Shown here piece by piece: positions 50,888-57,762 of a stretch of 64,000 bases of DNA (its first letter is position 1; each line of letters opens with the position of its first letter). The notes under the pieces were generated by a model, which saw only the letters and a program-made list of their open reading frames with translations, had not been told where the DNA came from and ran no database searches. The stretch comes from Pandoraea eparura (GTDB lineage Bacteria; Pseudomonadota; Gammaproteobacteria; Burkholderiales; Burkholderiaceae). A program made the position numbers and the translations under genes. The stretch covers positions 124,001-188,000 of the forward strand of contig NZ_CABPSH010000003.1 in the NCBI RefSeq assembly GCF_902459725.1, given 5' to 3'.

Positions 50888-52054
50888 TCACTGGCGCGCC
50901 GATATCGCTGCCCCCTGTGGCGCCACTTCCCGCACCCGAGCCCTGACGTGGCGATAAAAACCCAGTAGCGCGTGGCAATAGAAGCTGGGGTTGTCGTAAC
51001 TGCGTCCGTCGAATCGATGCGCGACGTATCCCCCGCCGCACGCCGCAAATGCCTCGCATTGCAGGCAAGTCTCATGGGGTTCGGGGTAGCGAGTGCGCGC
51101 GTAATCGCTGCAGGCGTGCAACGGGTGCGACGCGAGGTCGAACCCGGTGTGCGTTGCGCCCGCCTCGCAGATGGCGAGCACGTCGAGCAGGCGATAACTG
51201 CCATCGCTCTCCACCACGACGATCGGCGCGAGCGCCCCACCAAAGGCATCGAGTTCCGAGCGACGACCGAGCACGCCGCGAATGAACGTCTCGAAGATGC
51301 GCACGCTGAAGCCCGGATCGTCGATGGCGAGCCAGGCATCGAAACCTCGGCACAGGAAACTGAGCAGCCGGGCGTGCGTGTAGGCCTGGATGTGGCGCGG
51401 CGGTGCGGCGAAGTTGGCGTCGGGCAGCAGCAAGTCGATAGCCGTCAGCCCGAGCGACCGGAAGTAATCGAGCATGCGCACCGGATCATGATTCGGATCG
51501 ATCACGGCCAGCACGCCGTTGAAGACCCGCGGCGATGCAGGATGCGCAAGGCATCGCCGAATCGCTTGCTCGACGCGCTCGCCCGTGCCCTGTCGCGCGA
51601 AGTCGTACCGGTGCCGGTCGTGCATGTCGGGCGGCCCATCGCAGCTGATGCCCAGGCTCGCGTCGTAGCGCGCGTACAGATCCAGCCAGTCATCGTCGAT
51701 CAGCACGCCGTTGCTCTGCGTGATGATAGTCAGATCGGACGCCGGCAAGCGCCGCCGCAAGTCGGAGAAGAAGCGCTCGGTACGGGCTTTGCCGAGCAGC
51801 AACGGCTCGCCGCCATGAATCTCCAGCGTCATGCGCGCCGACGGGAACGCGTTGCGATGCTCCGCCAGACGCGTGACCAGCGCGTCGAGGTGGGACGCGT
51901 GCAACCGCTTCGGCCGCTCACGCCAGCCCTGATCGACGCCATGATACATATAGCAATAGCTGCAATCGATATTGCATCGCTCGGCGACCTTGACCATGAC
52001 CAACAGATCGCCGTTGGCGTTGCCGCGCGCCATCGCGCCGGAGGACGTCAGCAT
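50888..52054 (-). CDS. Radical SAM/SPASM peptide-maturase-like enzyme
   Basis: A 388-residue radical SAM protein. The CNIDCSYCY motif (Cys27, Cys31, Cys34) binds the SAM-cleaving 4Fe-4S cluster; GGEP follows in HGGEPLL. The C-terminal SPASM-type region has Cys296, Cys315, Cys330, Cys333, Cys339 and Cys360, with CLQCEAFAACGGGYVAHR and YDNPSFYC. That pattern is close to FxsB-like maturases that cross-link peptide side chains. It is the last gene of a five-gene cassette that begins with a repeat-rich possible substrate. Start: ATG 52054 lies 25 bases after the preceding stop but lacks a good ribosome-binding site; 52033 and 52135 are alternatives. Function as peptide maturase is inferred from family and context. 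Confidence 0.85.
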   Translation of the reverse strand: MLTSSGAMARGNANGDLLVMVKVAERCNIDCSYCYMYHGVDQGWRERPKRLHASHLDALVTRLAEHRNAFPSARMTLEIHGGEPLLLGKARTERFFSDLRRRLPASDLTIITQSNGVLIDDDWLDLYARYDASLGISCDGPPDMHDRHRYDFARQGTGERVEQAIRRCLAHPASPRVFNGVLAVIDPNHDPVRMLDYFRSLGLTAIDLLLPDANFAAPPRHIQAYTHARLLSFLCRGFDAWLAIDDPGFSVRIFETFIRGVLGRRSELDAFGGALAPIVVVESDGSYRLLDVLAICEAGATHTGFDLASHPLHACSDYARTRYPEPHETCLQCEAFAACGGGYVAHRFDGRSYDNPSFYCHALLGFYRHVRARVREVAPQGAAISARQ

Positions 52055-52079
52055 GGTGCGTGACGACGCACGGCGCCGC

Positions 52080-52442
52080 TCATTTGCGCTTGCCGGCCGC
52101 AGGCGGGCCATTCTTGTCGGACTCGCGCTCGGCACGCGGCGCCATCAGCTTCGTGTGTGCCGCGAAGACAGCGGAATCGTCCGGTCCGCGCGCCATTTCC
52201 GCCATGACCGACGCGATGATCTGTCCGCCTTGCGCGGGGTCGTCGTCGCGATAGTGCACCAGAACCCCCGGCAACCCCGGTACGCCCTGCAACGGGACAT
52301 ATCGGTCACCGGACGACACCGGCACCACGCGATAAAGTGGCACGGCCGCCATCTCGTGCCCAAATGCCGATTTGATTTCTGCCGATTGCGCTTCGCTCAG
52401 ATCGAGCGATCCCACCGGGAAAAAGAGCTCCGAAGCCGTCAT
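52080..52442 (-). CDS. Unrecognised 120-aa protein of the modification cassette
   Basis: A small soluble protein with no signal or membrane segment. It opens with MTASELFFPVGSLDLSEAQ, has a central segment VPLQGVPGLPGVLVHYRDDDP and ends in a charged tail (ERESDKNGPPAAGKRK). A GGAGG box sits seven bases before the ATG. It lies between the DUF6445-like gene (33 bases) and the radical SAM gene (25 bases), so it belongs to the same transcript. It could be a leader-binding adaptor, a second small substrate or a structural accessory; nothing in it decides this. Confidence 0.7.
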   Translation of the reverse strand: MTASELFFPVGSLDLSEAQSAEIKSAFGHEMAAVPLYRVVPVSSGDRYVPLQGVPGLPGVLVHYRDDDPAQGGQIIASVMAEMARGPDDSAVFAAHTKLMAPRAERESDKNGPPAAGKRK

Positions 52443-52475
52443 GAAAGTACCTCCGTTCGAAAGGAATGGGGAACG

Positions 52476-53042
52476 TCAATATTGGGTGTTGAAAAAGAAC
52501 GTCTGAAACAGACGCCCGTTCTCCTTGCAGTCGCCGAAATGTCCCTGGCTCGCGTGGAACCGTCTGCCACGGAACAGGATGAGGCGATTGAAGCGATTCG
52601 CGATGCGGTCGGTCATCTCCCAGCGCTCCCATGCGGCGGCGTCGGCGTCGCAACGTTGCCGCTGGTCGTCGTCGTCGGGATAGAGGTCGAAGCCGGTTTC
52701 GATATGCTGAAAGAAGGCCGTTCCCGCGGTAGCGGGCGCGTCGGGGGTGAGATAGACCACGCCGGACCACACCGTCGTATGGTCGGCGTGCACCCACGTG
52801 ATATCGCGTTGCACGCTGTATTGAAATGCGCCGTTGTAAGTGTCGGTCGGCCAATAGGTGATCGGGGCCTTCACGATGTCCTGGATCGCCGTCGTGACGC
52901 CGTCATGCAGAAATGCCTCTGTGCGCGCGCCGGGATAGTTCCCCTTGACCGCGAAGGTTTGTCTCAGTGCAAAGTCGCGCACGTCGAGGGCATCACGATA
53001 GAAGTTATCGGTCACGATGATGGAGTCGTGCATGGCGCTCAC
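52476..53042 (-). CDS. DUF6445-like putative Fe(II)/2-oxoglutarate oxygenase
   Basis: A 188-residue protein of the DUF6445 type (VTDNFYRDALDVRDFAL near the start). It shows the double-stranded beta-helix iron signature: His85-Ala-Asp87 (WVHADHTTVWSGVVYL), distal His163 (RGRRFHAS) and Arg177 as expected 2-oxoglutarate anchor. This suggests hydroxylation of a substrate, perhaps of the repeat protein encoded upstream in the cassette (Pro is present in the repeats, as in collagen hydroxylation), but the target is inference. The start GTG 53042 overlaps the stop of the upstream gene as GTGA; ATG 53033 is an alternative. Confidence 0.78.
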   Translation of the reverse strand: MSAMHDSIIVTDNFYRDALDVRDFALRQTFAVKGNYPGARTEAFLHDGVTTAIQDIVKAPITYWPTDTYNGAFQYSVQRDITWVHADHTTVWSGVVYLTPDAPATAGTAFFQHIETGFDLYPDDDDQRQRCDADAAAWERWEMTDRIANRFNRLILFRGRRFHASQGHFGDCKENGRLFQTFFFNTQY

Positions 53043-54181
53043 TTTGCGGTAGCTGGTTTGTCACGCTGCCGCTCGCGGCCAACGGCCTCGCCCGGGGCAC
53101 GTTCGGCACGGTTGCCATCGTTGGCCCCGCGGGCTTCGTTGGCTCCGTCGGCTCCGTCGGCTCTGTCGGCTCTGTCGGCTCTGTCGGCATTGGGCGACGA
53201 TGCCTCGTCGGGCGCATCCGGCAACAACCGCTCGCGAACCCATTGCAGGTGCTCGGGCGAAATTTCCGGACGATCGACTTTGCCGAACCCCGTGCTGCGG
53301 TCGTAGAAGCCGGCCCGGATCTCCTTCGACACCTCGTAGATATGGGGGTTGAAGCCTTGCACGTCATAGAGATGCTGCTCCACCACGCCGATCAGCTTGC
53401 AGTTCGACGTGTTGCCTGCCATGGCGGTGGGCTGCCAACCGGCGTCCCGGATCCATTGCATTTGCTCGGCCTCGCTCAGACCTCGCGCGAGCAGGGGCGA
53501 GGCACAGAAGAAGTGGTTGTCGGCTTCACGCTTCGTGAATCCGCTCACCGGATACGCCAGTGGCGGAAATCGGTGTCCGCTGAGAATGAGTCGTATGCCG
53601 TAGGTTCGACACGTCTTCGCCATCGCCGCAAATACCCCACCGATACATGAGGTGCACGGAATCTTGCCGGAACCGGACGTGAGCGATTCCCGGGCCACCT
53701 GACGAATATCGATCGTCTCGATCACCAGTTCGACGCCGAAACGCGCACAGAAAGTCCGCGCGTTGTCCTTGACCTCATCGGGAATGAAGCCGTTGTCGAC
53801 GAGCACGGCGATCGGGCGCAACTTCAATTCCTTCACGGCAAGCAGCAATGTGAGCGCGCTGTCCTTGCCACCGGAGTAGGCCACCACGGCATCCGGCGTG
53901 CCTTCGCCGCGACAGGACTGCACAACGTCCAGGAGCCGGCGCTGCGTGTAGTCGCCACGCGCGGCCTCCGCCGCGAACGCGTGACAGGCCTGACAAATGC
54001 CATCGGCTTCAATGTGCACGCCCGGCAAGTCTTCGGTGAGCAGGCACCGCGCACAGTGGCGATCGACGGCAACGCCGATGCCCGTGGACGACTCGACACG
54101 GAGTCGGCGCAACGGCGCGCCGGTCGCGTGGAACAACTGCGAGCGCTGTTCGGCTGACAAGGGTAAGAGAGTTGACGACAT
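53039..54181 (-). CDS. N-type ATP-pyrophosphatase (WbpG/TtcA-like), probable peptide-modifying amido- or sulfurtransferase
   Basis: A 380-residue PP-loop enzyme. The ATP motif SGGKDS is at 103-108. N-terminal CARC (43-46) and CQAC (63-66) resemble the zinc knuckle of N-acetyl-sugar amidotransferases (WbpG), while PCTSC (176-179) resembles the PCxxC cluster site of tRNA-thiolating TtcA/TtuA enzymes. Such enzymes adenylate a carbonyl and replace it with nitrogen or sulfur. The last about 55 residues (from about 325) are a low-complexity ADR/ADGA-rich tail. The open frame continues upstream through the repeat gene for another 264 codons of Cys/Arg-rich repeats, but that part is a shadow; similarity starts after ATG 54181 (ATG 54196 possible). 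Confidence 0.82.
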   Translation of the reverse strand: MSSTLLPLSAEQRSQLFHATGAPLRRLRVESSTGIGVAVDRHCARCLLTEDLPGVHIEADGICQACHAFAAEAARGDYTQRRLLDVVQSCRGEGTPDAVVAYSGGKDSALTLLLAVKELKLRPIAVLVDNGFIPDEVKDNARTFCARFGVELVIETIDIRQVARESLTSGSGKIPCTSCIGGVFAAMAKTCRTYGIRLILSGHRFPPLAYPVSGFTKREADNHFFCASPLLARGLSEAEQMQWIRDAGWQPTAMAGNTSNCKLIGVVEQHLYDVQGFNPHIYEVSKEIRAGFYDRSTGFGKVDRPEISPEHLQWVRERLLPDAPDEASSPNADRADRADRADGADGANEARGANDGNRAERAPGEAVGRERQRDKPATAK

Positions 54182-54226
54182 GACCGCGGCTCCCATCCCG
54201 GGTACCTGCCAGGGCACCCGGAGTTC

Positions 54227-54256
54227 GCGGCTCGACGCCGTGCTGGGTCGAGCCGC
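54227..54256 (-). promoter_or_regulatory. Hairpin between repeat gene and modification genes
   Basis: A perfect ten-base stem (54227-54236 with 54247-54256, ten-base loop) without T-run in the 151-base gap between the repeat-protein gene and the first enzyme gene. Such structures often stabilise the upstream mRNA and lower read-through, giving more substrate than enzyme. Confidence 0.55.
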
Positions 54257-54332
54257 ATCACACGCAATAGACACGAGCCGCAGATGACACGCACCATGGC
54301 GCGCCCGTGTCCGACCAAGGTGCCACGCCGAA

Positions 54333-55178
54333 TCAGTGCAGTCCTTGCGAACCTTGAGCACCTTGGACGCCCTGCATGCCTTGCGGACCTTGGACGCCCT
54401 GAGCGCCTTGCACGCCCTGGGCACCTTGCATACCCTGCGGTCCCTGCATGCCCTGGGCACCTTGCATACCCTGCGGACCCTGCATGCCCTGCACGCCTTG
54501 CATACCCTGCGCACCTTGCATGCCTTGCACACCCTGTGGCCCCTGCACCCCTTGAACGCCCTGCAAGCCCTGCGCGTGCTGATACCCCTGGACGCCTTGC
54601 ACACCCTGCGGACCTTGCATGCCCTGGACGCCCTGCACACCCTGCGGACCTTGCATGCCCTGCACGCCCTGCACACCCTGCGGACCTTGCATGCCCTGGA
54701 CGCCCTGCACACCCTGCGGACCTTGCATGCCCTGCACACCTTGCACACCCTGCGGACCTTGCATGCCCTGCACGCCTTGCACACCCTGCGGACCCTGCAT
54801 GCCCTGGACGCCTTGCATACCCTGCGGACCCTGCATGCCCTGGACGCCCTGCGCACCTTGCGGGCCCTGCACGCCTTGCACACCCTGCGGACCCTGCATG
54901 CCCTGCACGCCTTGAGCGCCTTGCACACCCTGCGGACCCTGCATGCCCTGCACGCCTTGAGCGCCTTGCACACCTTGCGGGCCTTGCATGCCCTGCACGC
55001 CTTGCAGCCCCTGACCGTTCAGATGGCCTTGCACCCCCGCTCCTTGCCCGCCAAAGACGCCGCGAAGCTCGGGGAAGCTCGACATGACTCGGATAGCGCC
55101 GATGCGCTGCCCGGTGATCGCTTGAATGTGTCGGATTTGGTCTTCGTTGAGTTGCAGTTCCAGATCGTTTTCGTTCAT
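54333..55178 (-). CDS. X-Gln-Gly repeat protein, putative precursor/substrate of the cassette
   Basis: A 281-residue protein in two parts. Residues 1-44 are non-repetitive, start [19 protein letters not shown] and end [12 protein letters not shown], like a leader with a double-Gly end; no signal peptide. Residues 61-279 are 73 tripeptides of form X-Gln-Gly (X: 28 Val, 18 Met, 15 Pro, 9 Ala, single Leu, Tyr, Ser); the only break is Tyr199-Gln-His201. The end is LH. Gly at every third position is collagen-like. AAGGAGCG precedes the ATG, and the gene heads the cassette. It may be a peptide precursor, or a collagen-like structural protein modified by the encoded enzymes. Other frames over the repeat are also open but lack start signals. 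Confidence 0.75.
   Translation of the reverse strand: MNENDLELQLNEDQIRHIQAITGQRIGAIRVMSSFPELRGVFGGQGAGVQGHLNGQGLQGVQGMQGPQGVQGAQGVQGMQGPQGVQGAQGVQGMQGPQGVQGVQGPQGAQGVQGMQGPQGMQGVQGMQGPQGVQGVQGMQGPQGVQGVQGMQGPQGVQGVQGMQGPQGVQGVQGMQGPQGVQGVQGMQGPQGVQGVQGYQHAQGLQGVQGVQGPQGVQGMQGAQGMQGVQGMQGPQGMQGAQGMQGPQGMQGAQGVQGAQGVQGPQGMQGVQGAQGSQGLH
54342..55007. repeat. Codon-phased 9-bp / 36-bp tandem repeat array
   Basis: This DNA array encodes the X-Gln-Gly tract. The basic unit is nine bases (plus-strand CCCTGCRNN). In 54585-54782 a higher-order 36-bp unit (Val-Val-Met-Pro triplets) is repeated five and a half times with few silent changes. Because all units are multiples of three, slippage keeps frame. 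Confidence 0.95.
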
Positions 55179-55480
55179 GGTGCTTCGCTCCTTGAATCAA
55201 TTGAACTTCGGACGCCTGCGAAAGCGATTCTGATGAATTCCGGCAAGCCCAATCGGCGTGTCGGTGCGCAAACGCACTGCGAGCACCATCGACTCAACTC
55301 AAGGAAGCCACACCCGCTGCGCACGACAGATCGCCGCGCACCCGCGTCAGTGCTGGCGTCTTATCGCCTGACGAAGCGCCACACCGGGTCGCCAGCGCGG
55401 CAAGCCGTCCGTCCGGCCCCATCACGTTTGGGCATTTTTTATTAAGAATTTTCCCAAGTGCGGTGCGCTAGGCGTCGCCA
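55179..55480 (-). promoter_or_regulatory. Upstream region of the cassette
   Basis: About 300 bases before the repeat gene, separated from the LysR gene by its terminator. An AT-rich island (55428-55457) is flanked by TTGGG and CCCAA in inverted orientation and stands out from the GC-rich surroundings; it could hold the promoter or a regulator site. No gene seen. Confidence 0.4.
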
Positions 55481-55482
55481 CG

Positions 55483-55527
55483 AAAAAAAGCGCCCGCGCG
55501 GCGCTCGGTGAGCGGTTGCGCGGGCGC
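55483..55527 (-). terminator. Terminator after the LysR (CeoR/BpeT-like) gene
   Basis: A ten-base GC stem (55490-55499 with 55518-55527) followed by seven T in the minus direction; insulates the cassette from the regulator gene. Confidence 0.8.
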
Positions 55528-55570
55528 GACTTCCGGCGTTGCGAGGTGGCCGGTACGGCCGGCCGCGCCG

Positions 55571-56584
55571 TCAGACCACGACGTCCTGCGGGGCCATTTC
55601 CGTACCGTACGAGGCCCAGCGAGCGTCTGCCCCCTCGGCCGCCACCGTCGGCTTGCACTCGCCGGCGGTCTCATCGAGCCCTTGCAGCAACGGGCAACGT
55701 TCAAAGAGTTCGGCGATGAAGTCGACAAACACACGAACCTTGGGCGATAGGTGCCGGTTATGCGGATACACGGCCGAAATCGGCATGGGCGGCGGCTTCC
55801 ACTGGTGCAGGATCTCGACCAAATGGCCCGATTGCAGGTAAGGCAGCGCCATGAACCGCGCGAGCTGCACCGTCCCGAACCCCGCGAGTCCCAGTTGCAG
55901 ATACGCCTCGGCATCGTTGACGGCGACCGCCCCCGGCATATGAATCTCGACTTCCTTGCCGTCCACGAGGAACTGCTCGTCGACCACACGCCCCGTGCGG
56001 CTCGAGAAGTAATGCACCGCCGTGTGCCGTTGCAGATCGTCGAGCGAGTGCGGCATGCCCATGCGCTCCAGATAAGCCGGCGACGCGCACGTCACGCTTT
56101 GGAACAGTCCTACACGCCGTGCGACGAGGCTCGAATCCTGAAGCGTGCCGACGCGCAAGACGCAATCGACGCCTTCCTGAATCAGATCGACCGGCTTGTC
56201 GCCCATGCCGACCATGAGTTCCACTTCCGGATATCGATCGTGGAATTCGCACAGCGCCGGCAACACCACCAGCTTGCCGAGCGAGCCCGGCATATCGATG
56301 CGCAACTTGCCGCGCACGCGCTGACTGCTCTCCCGGAACGACGACTCGGTTTCCTCGATATCCGCGAGAATGCGCAGGCATCGCTCGTAGTACGCGGCCC
56401 CGTCGGGCGTCAGATTGAGCCGCCGGGTCGTACGTTGCAACAGCCGCGTGCCGAGATGCGACTCAAGGTTTTGAATAATCGTGGTCACCGAGGTGCGCGG
56501 CAAACCGAGGTTGTCGGCCGCGCGTGAAAAGCTGTTTGCCTCGACGACTCGCGTGAAGACCTGCATCGCTTGCAAGCGATCCAT
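55571..56584 (-). CDS. LysR-family regulator of the efflux locus (CeoR/BpeT-like)
   Basis: A 337-residue regulator with N-terminal helix-turn-helix (about 1-60, NSFSRAADNLGLPRTSVT) and CrgA-like ligand domain (about 90-300), plus a short C-terminal extension. It is divergent from an LlpE-like gene and an RND pump, the same order as ceoR-llpE-ceoAB-opcM and bpeT-llpE-bpeEF-oprC, where the LysR protein activates the pump genes in response to drugs or salicylate-type inducers. Role here is inferred from this synteny. Confidence 0.88.
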   Translation of the reverse strand: MDRLQAMQVFTRVVEANSFSRAADNLGLPRTSVTTIIQNLESHLGTRLLQRTTRRLNLTPDGAAYYERCLRILADIEETESSFRESSQRVRGKLRIDMPGSLGKLVVLPALCEFHDRYPEVELMVGMGDKPVDLIQEGVDCVLRVGTLQDSSLVARRVGLFQSVTCASPAYLERMGMPHSLDDLQRHTAVHYFSSRTGRVVDEQFLVDGKEVEIHMPGAVAVNDAEAYLQLGLAGFGTVQLARFMALPYLQSGHLVEILHQWKPPPMPISAVYPHNRHLSPKVRVFVDFIAELFERCPLLQGLDETAGECKPTVAAEGADARWASYGTEMAPQDVVV

Positions 56585-56697
56585 GACATTTCCCCATTCG
56601 AAAACGCGGTTGTACCCGTCGATCCGACTATTTTTGCCCCGTCGCCCGTCCCCGAGCCCATTGGTCGGCGAGACAGGCCAACATCGGCAAGACCCAC

Positions 56698-56711
56698 ATC
56701 GATTAGTCGAT
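56698..56711. promoter_or_regulatory. Inverted repeat in the efflux regulatory gap
   Basis: ATCGA-TTAG-TCGAT palindrome in the 240-base gap between the divergent regulator and llpE genes; candidate regulator site. Confidence 0.4.
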
Positions 56712-56824
56712 CTGACCGAACAGTGTTGCCAAATTATAGGCGTTTATCCCGATGTGCGTGGCCTCTAAACTTCGTTCCATCGAATGTCATCAGAGGGGTA
56801 TCGCGTTCGCGAGCCCAACGTCAT

Positions 56825-57733
56825 ATGTCTGCCAACGCCAAGTCGCCCTCGGGACGCCCAGGCCAAACCCGCCGCACCGACGACGGACTGCGCATCGACG
56901 AAGTGAGCATCGCCGGGCATGCCGGTCCGGTCACGTTGCGCCTGTACCGCCCTGCCGGCCCCACCGTCTCGGCGGCCCACGCGCACACCGAGGCGCCTGG
57001 CGTGGTGGTACCGCTCGAAGCGCATTTGCCCGCGGTGCTGTACTTCCACGGCGGCGGCTTTTGCCACGGCTCGCTCGACGACGGCGACGCGGCGGCCCGC
57101 TATCTCGCCTCGCATGTCCCGGCGCTGGTGGTGTCAGTCGGGTATTCGCTCGCCCCGGCACACCCGTTCCCGGCGGCGCCCGAAGATGCATGGTGCGCCG
57201 CGCTGTGGCTGCAACGTCACGCCCGCCGCTACGGCGCGAGCGCGCGCCGTCTCGCCGTGGCCGGTCACGACGCCGGCGGCAATATTGCCGCGGCGCTGAC
57301 GATGATGGCGCGCGATCGCGGTGAAGCGACGATCTCGGCACAAGTGCTGCTGGCCCCGCTGCTCGACCCCAGCATGACGCGCCTGGCCGATGGCCGCACG
57401 CCGAGCGATATCGAAGCGAGCGAGTGCGCCCGCTGCTATCGCGCGTATCTGCCGCACGCAACGCAGCGTCTGCATCCGTACGCCGCGCCGCTCGAATCGC
57501 GGCGCCTCGCGGGCTTGCCGCCCACCTTGATTGCGTCCGCCGAACACGACCTGCTGCACGTCGAAGCCGAAAAATACGCGGCCGAGCTGATCGCGGCAGG
57601 CGTGCCGACGCAGGTCACGCGCCATCGCAGCGCGTCCCACCACGGCCTGGCCGCCCTGCCCGCCGCACTGCGGGAAGTGGCCGCGTTCCTGACACGCCGG
57701 CTGGCGCCACCCGCCACCGGTGCCACCCAGTGA
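56825..57733 (+). CDS. llpE: LlpE-like alpha/beta hydrolase with Asp at the nucleophile position
   Basis: A 302-residue hormone-sensitive-lipase family protein. The oxyanion motif HGGGF is at 75-79 and the acid and His are present (EHDLLHVEA, SASHHGL). The nucleophile elbow, usually GDSAGG, reads GHDAGG (147-152), putting Asp149 where Ser is expected. So esterase activity may be lost or changed. The gene sits between the LysR regulator and the pump genes, as llpE does in Burkholderia, where its role is unclear. ATG 56825 is chosen over the longer frame because family similarity begins there. Confidence 0.85.
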   Translation: MSANAKSPSGRPGQTRRTDDGLRIDEVSIAGHAGPVTLRLYRPAGPTVSAAHAHTEAPGVVVPLEAHLPAVLYFHGGGFCHGSLDDGDAAARYLASHVPALVVSVGYSLAPAHPFPAAPEDAWCAALWLQRHARRYGASARRLAVAGHDAGGNIAAALTMMARDRGEATISAQVLLAPLLDPSMTRLADGRTPSDIEASECARCYRAYLPHATQRLHPYAAPLESRRLAGLPPTLIASAEHDLLHVEAEKYAAELIAAGVPTQVTRHRSASHHGLAALPAALREVAAFLTRRLAPPATGATQ

Positions 57734-57762
57734 GTCCATCCGATTCCGGAGATCTTAAAAAA

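Noticed and set aside
54182-54973. The 264-codon Cys/Arg-rich N-terminal extension of the PP-loop gene on the minus strand
   Set aside because: It is the shadow frame of the X-Gln-Gly array, has no ribosome-binding site, and family similarity starts only after ATG 54181.
54342-55007. CRISPR-like array
   Set aside because: Repeats are contiguous with no unique spacers, codon-phased, and no cas genes are present.
54284-55445. Long plus-strand frames through the array (Cys-Pro, Leu-His-Thr and Ala-Pro-Leu repeats)
   Set aside because: No start signals, opposite to the cassette, and fully explained by the stop-free repeat unit.
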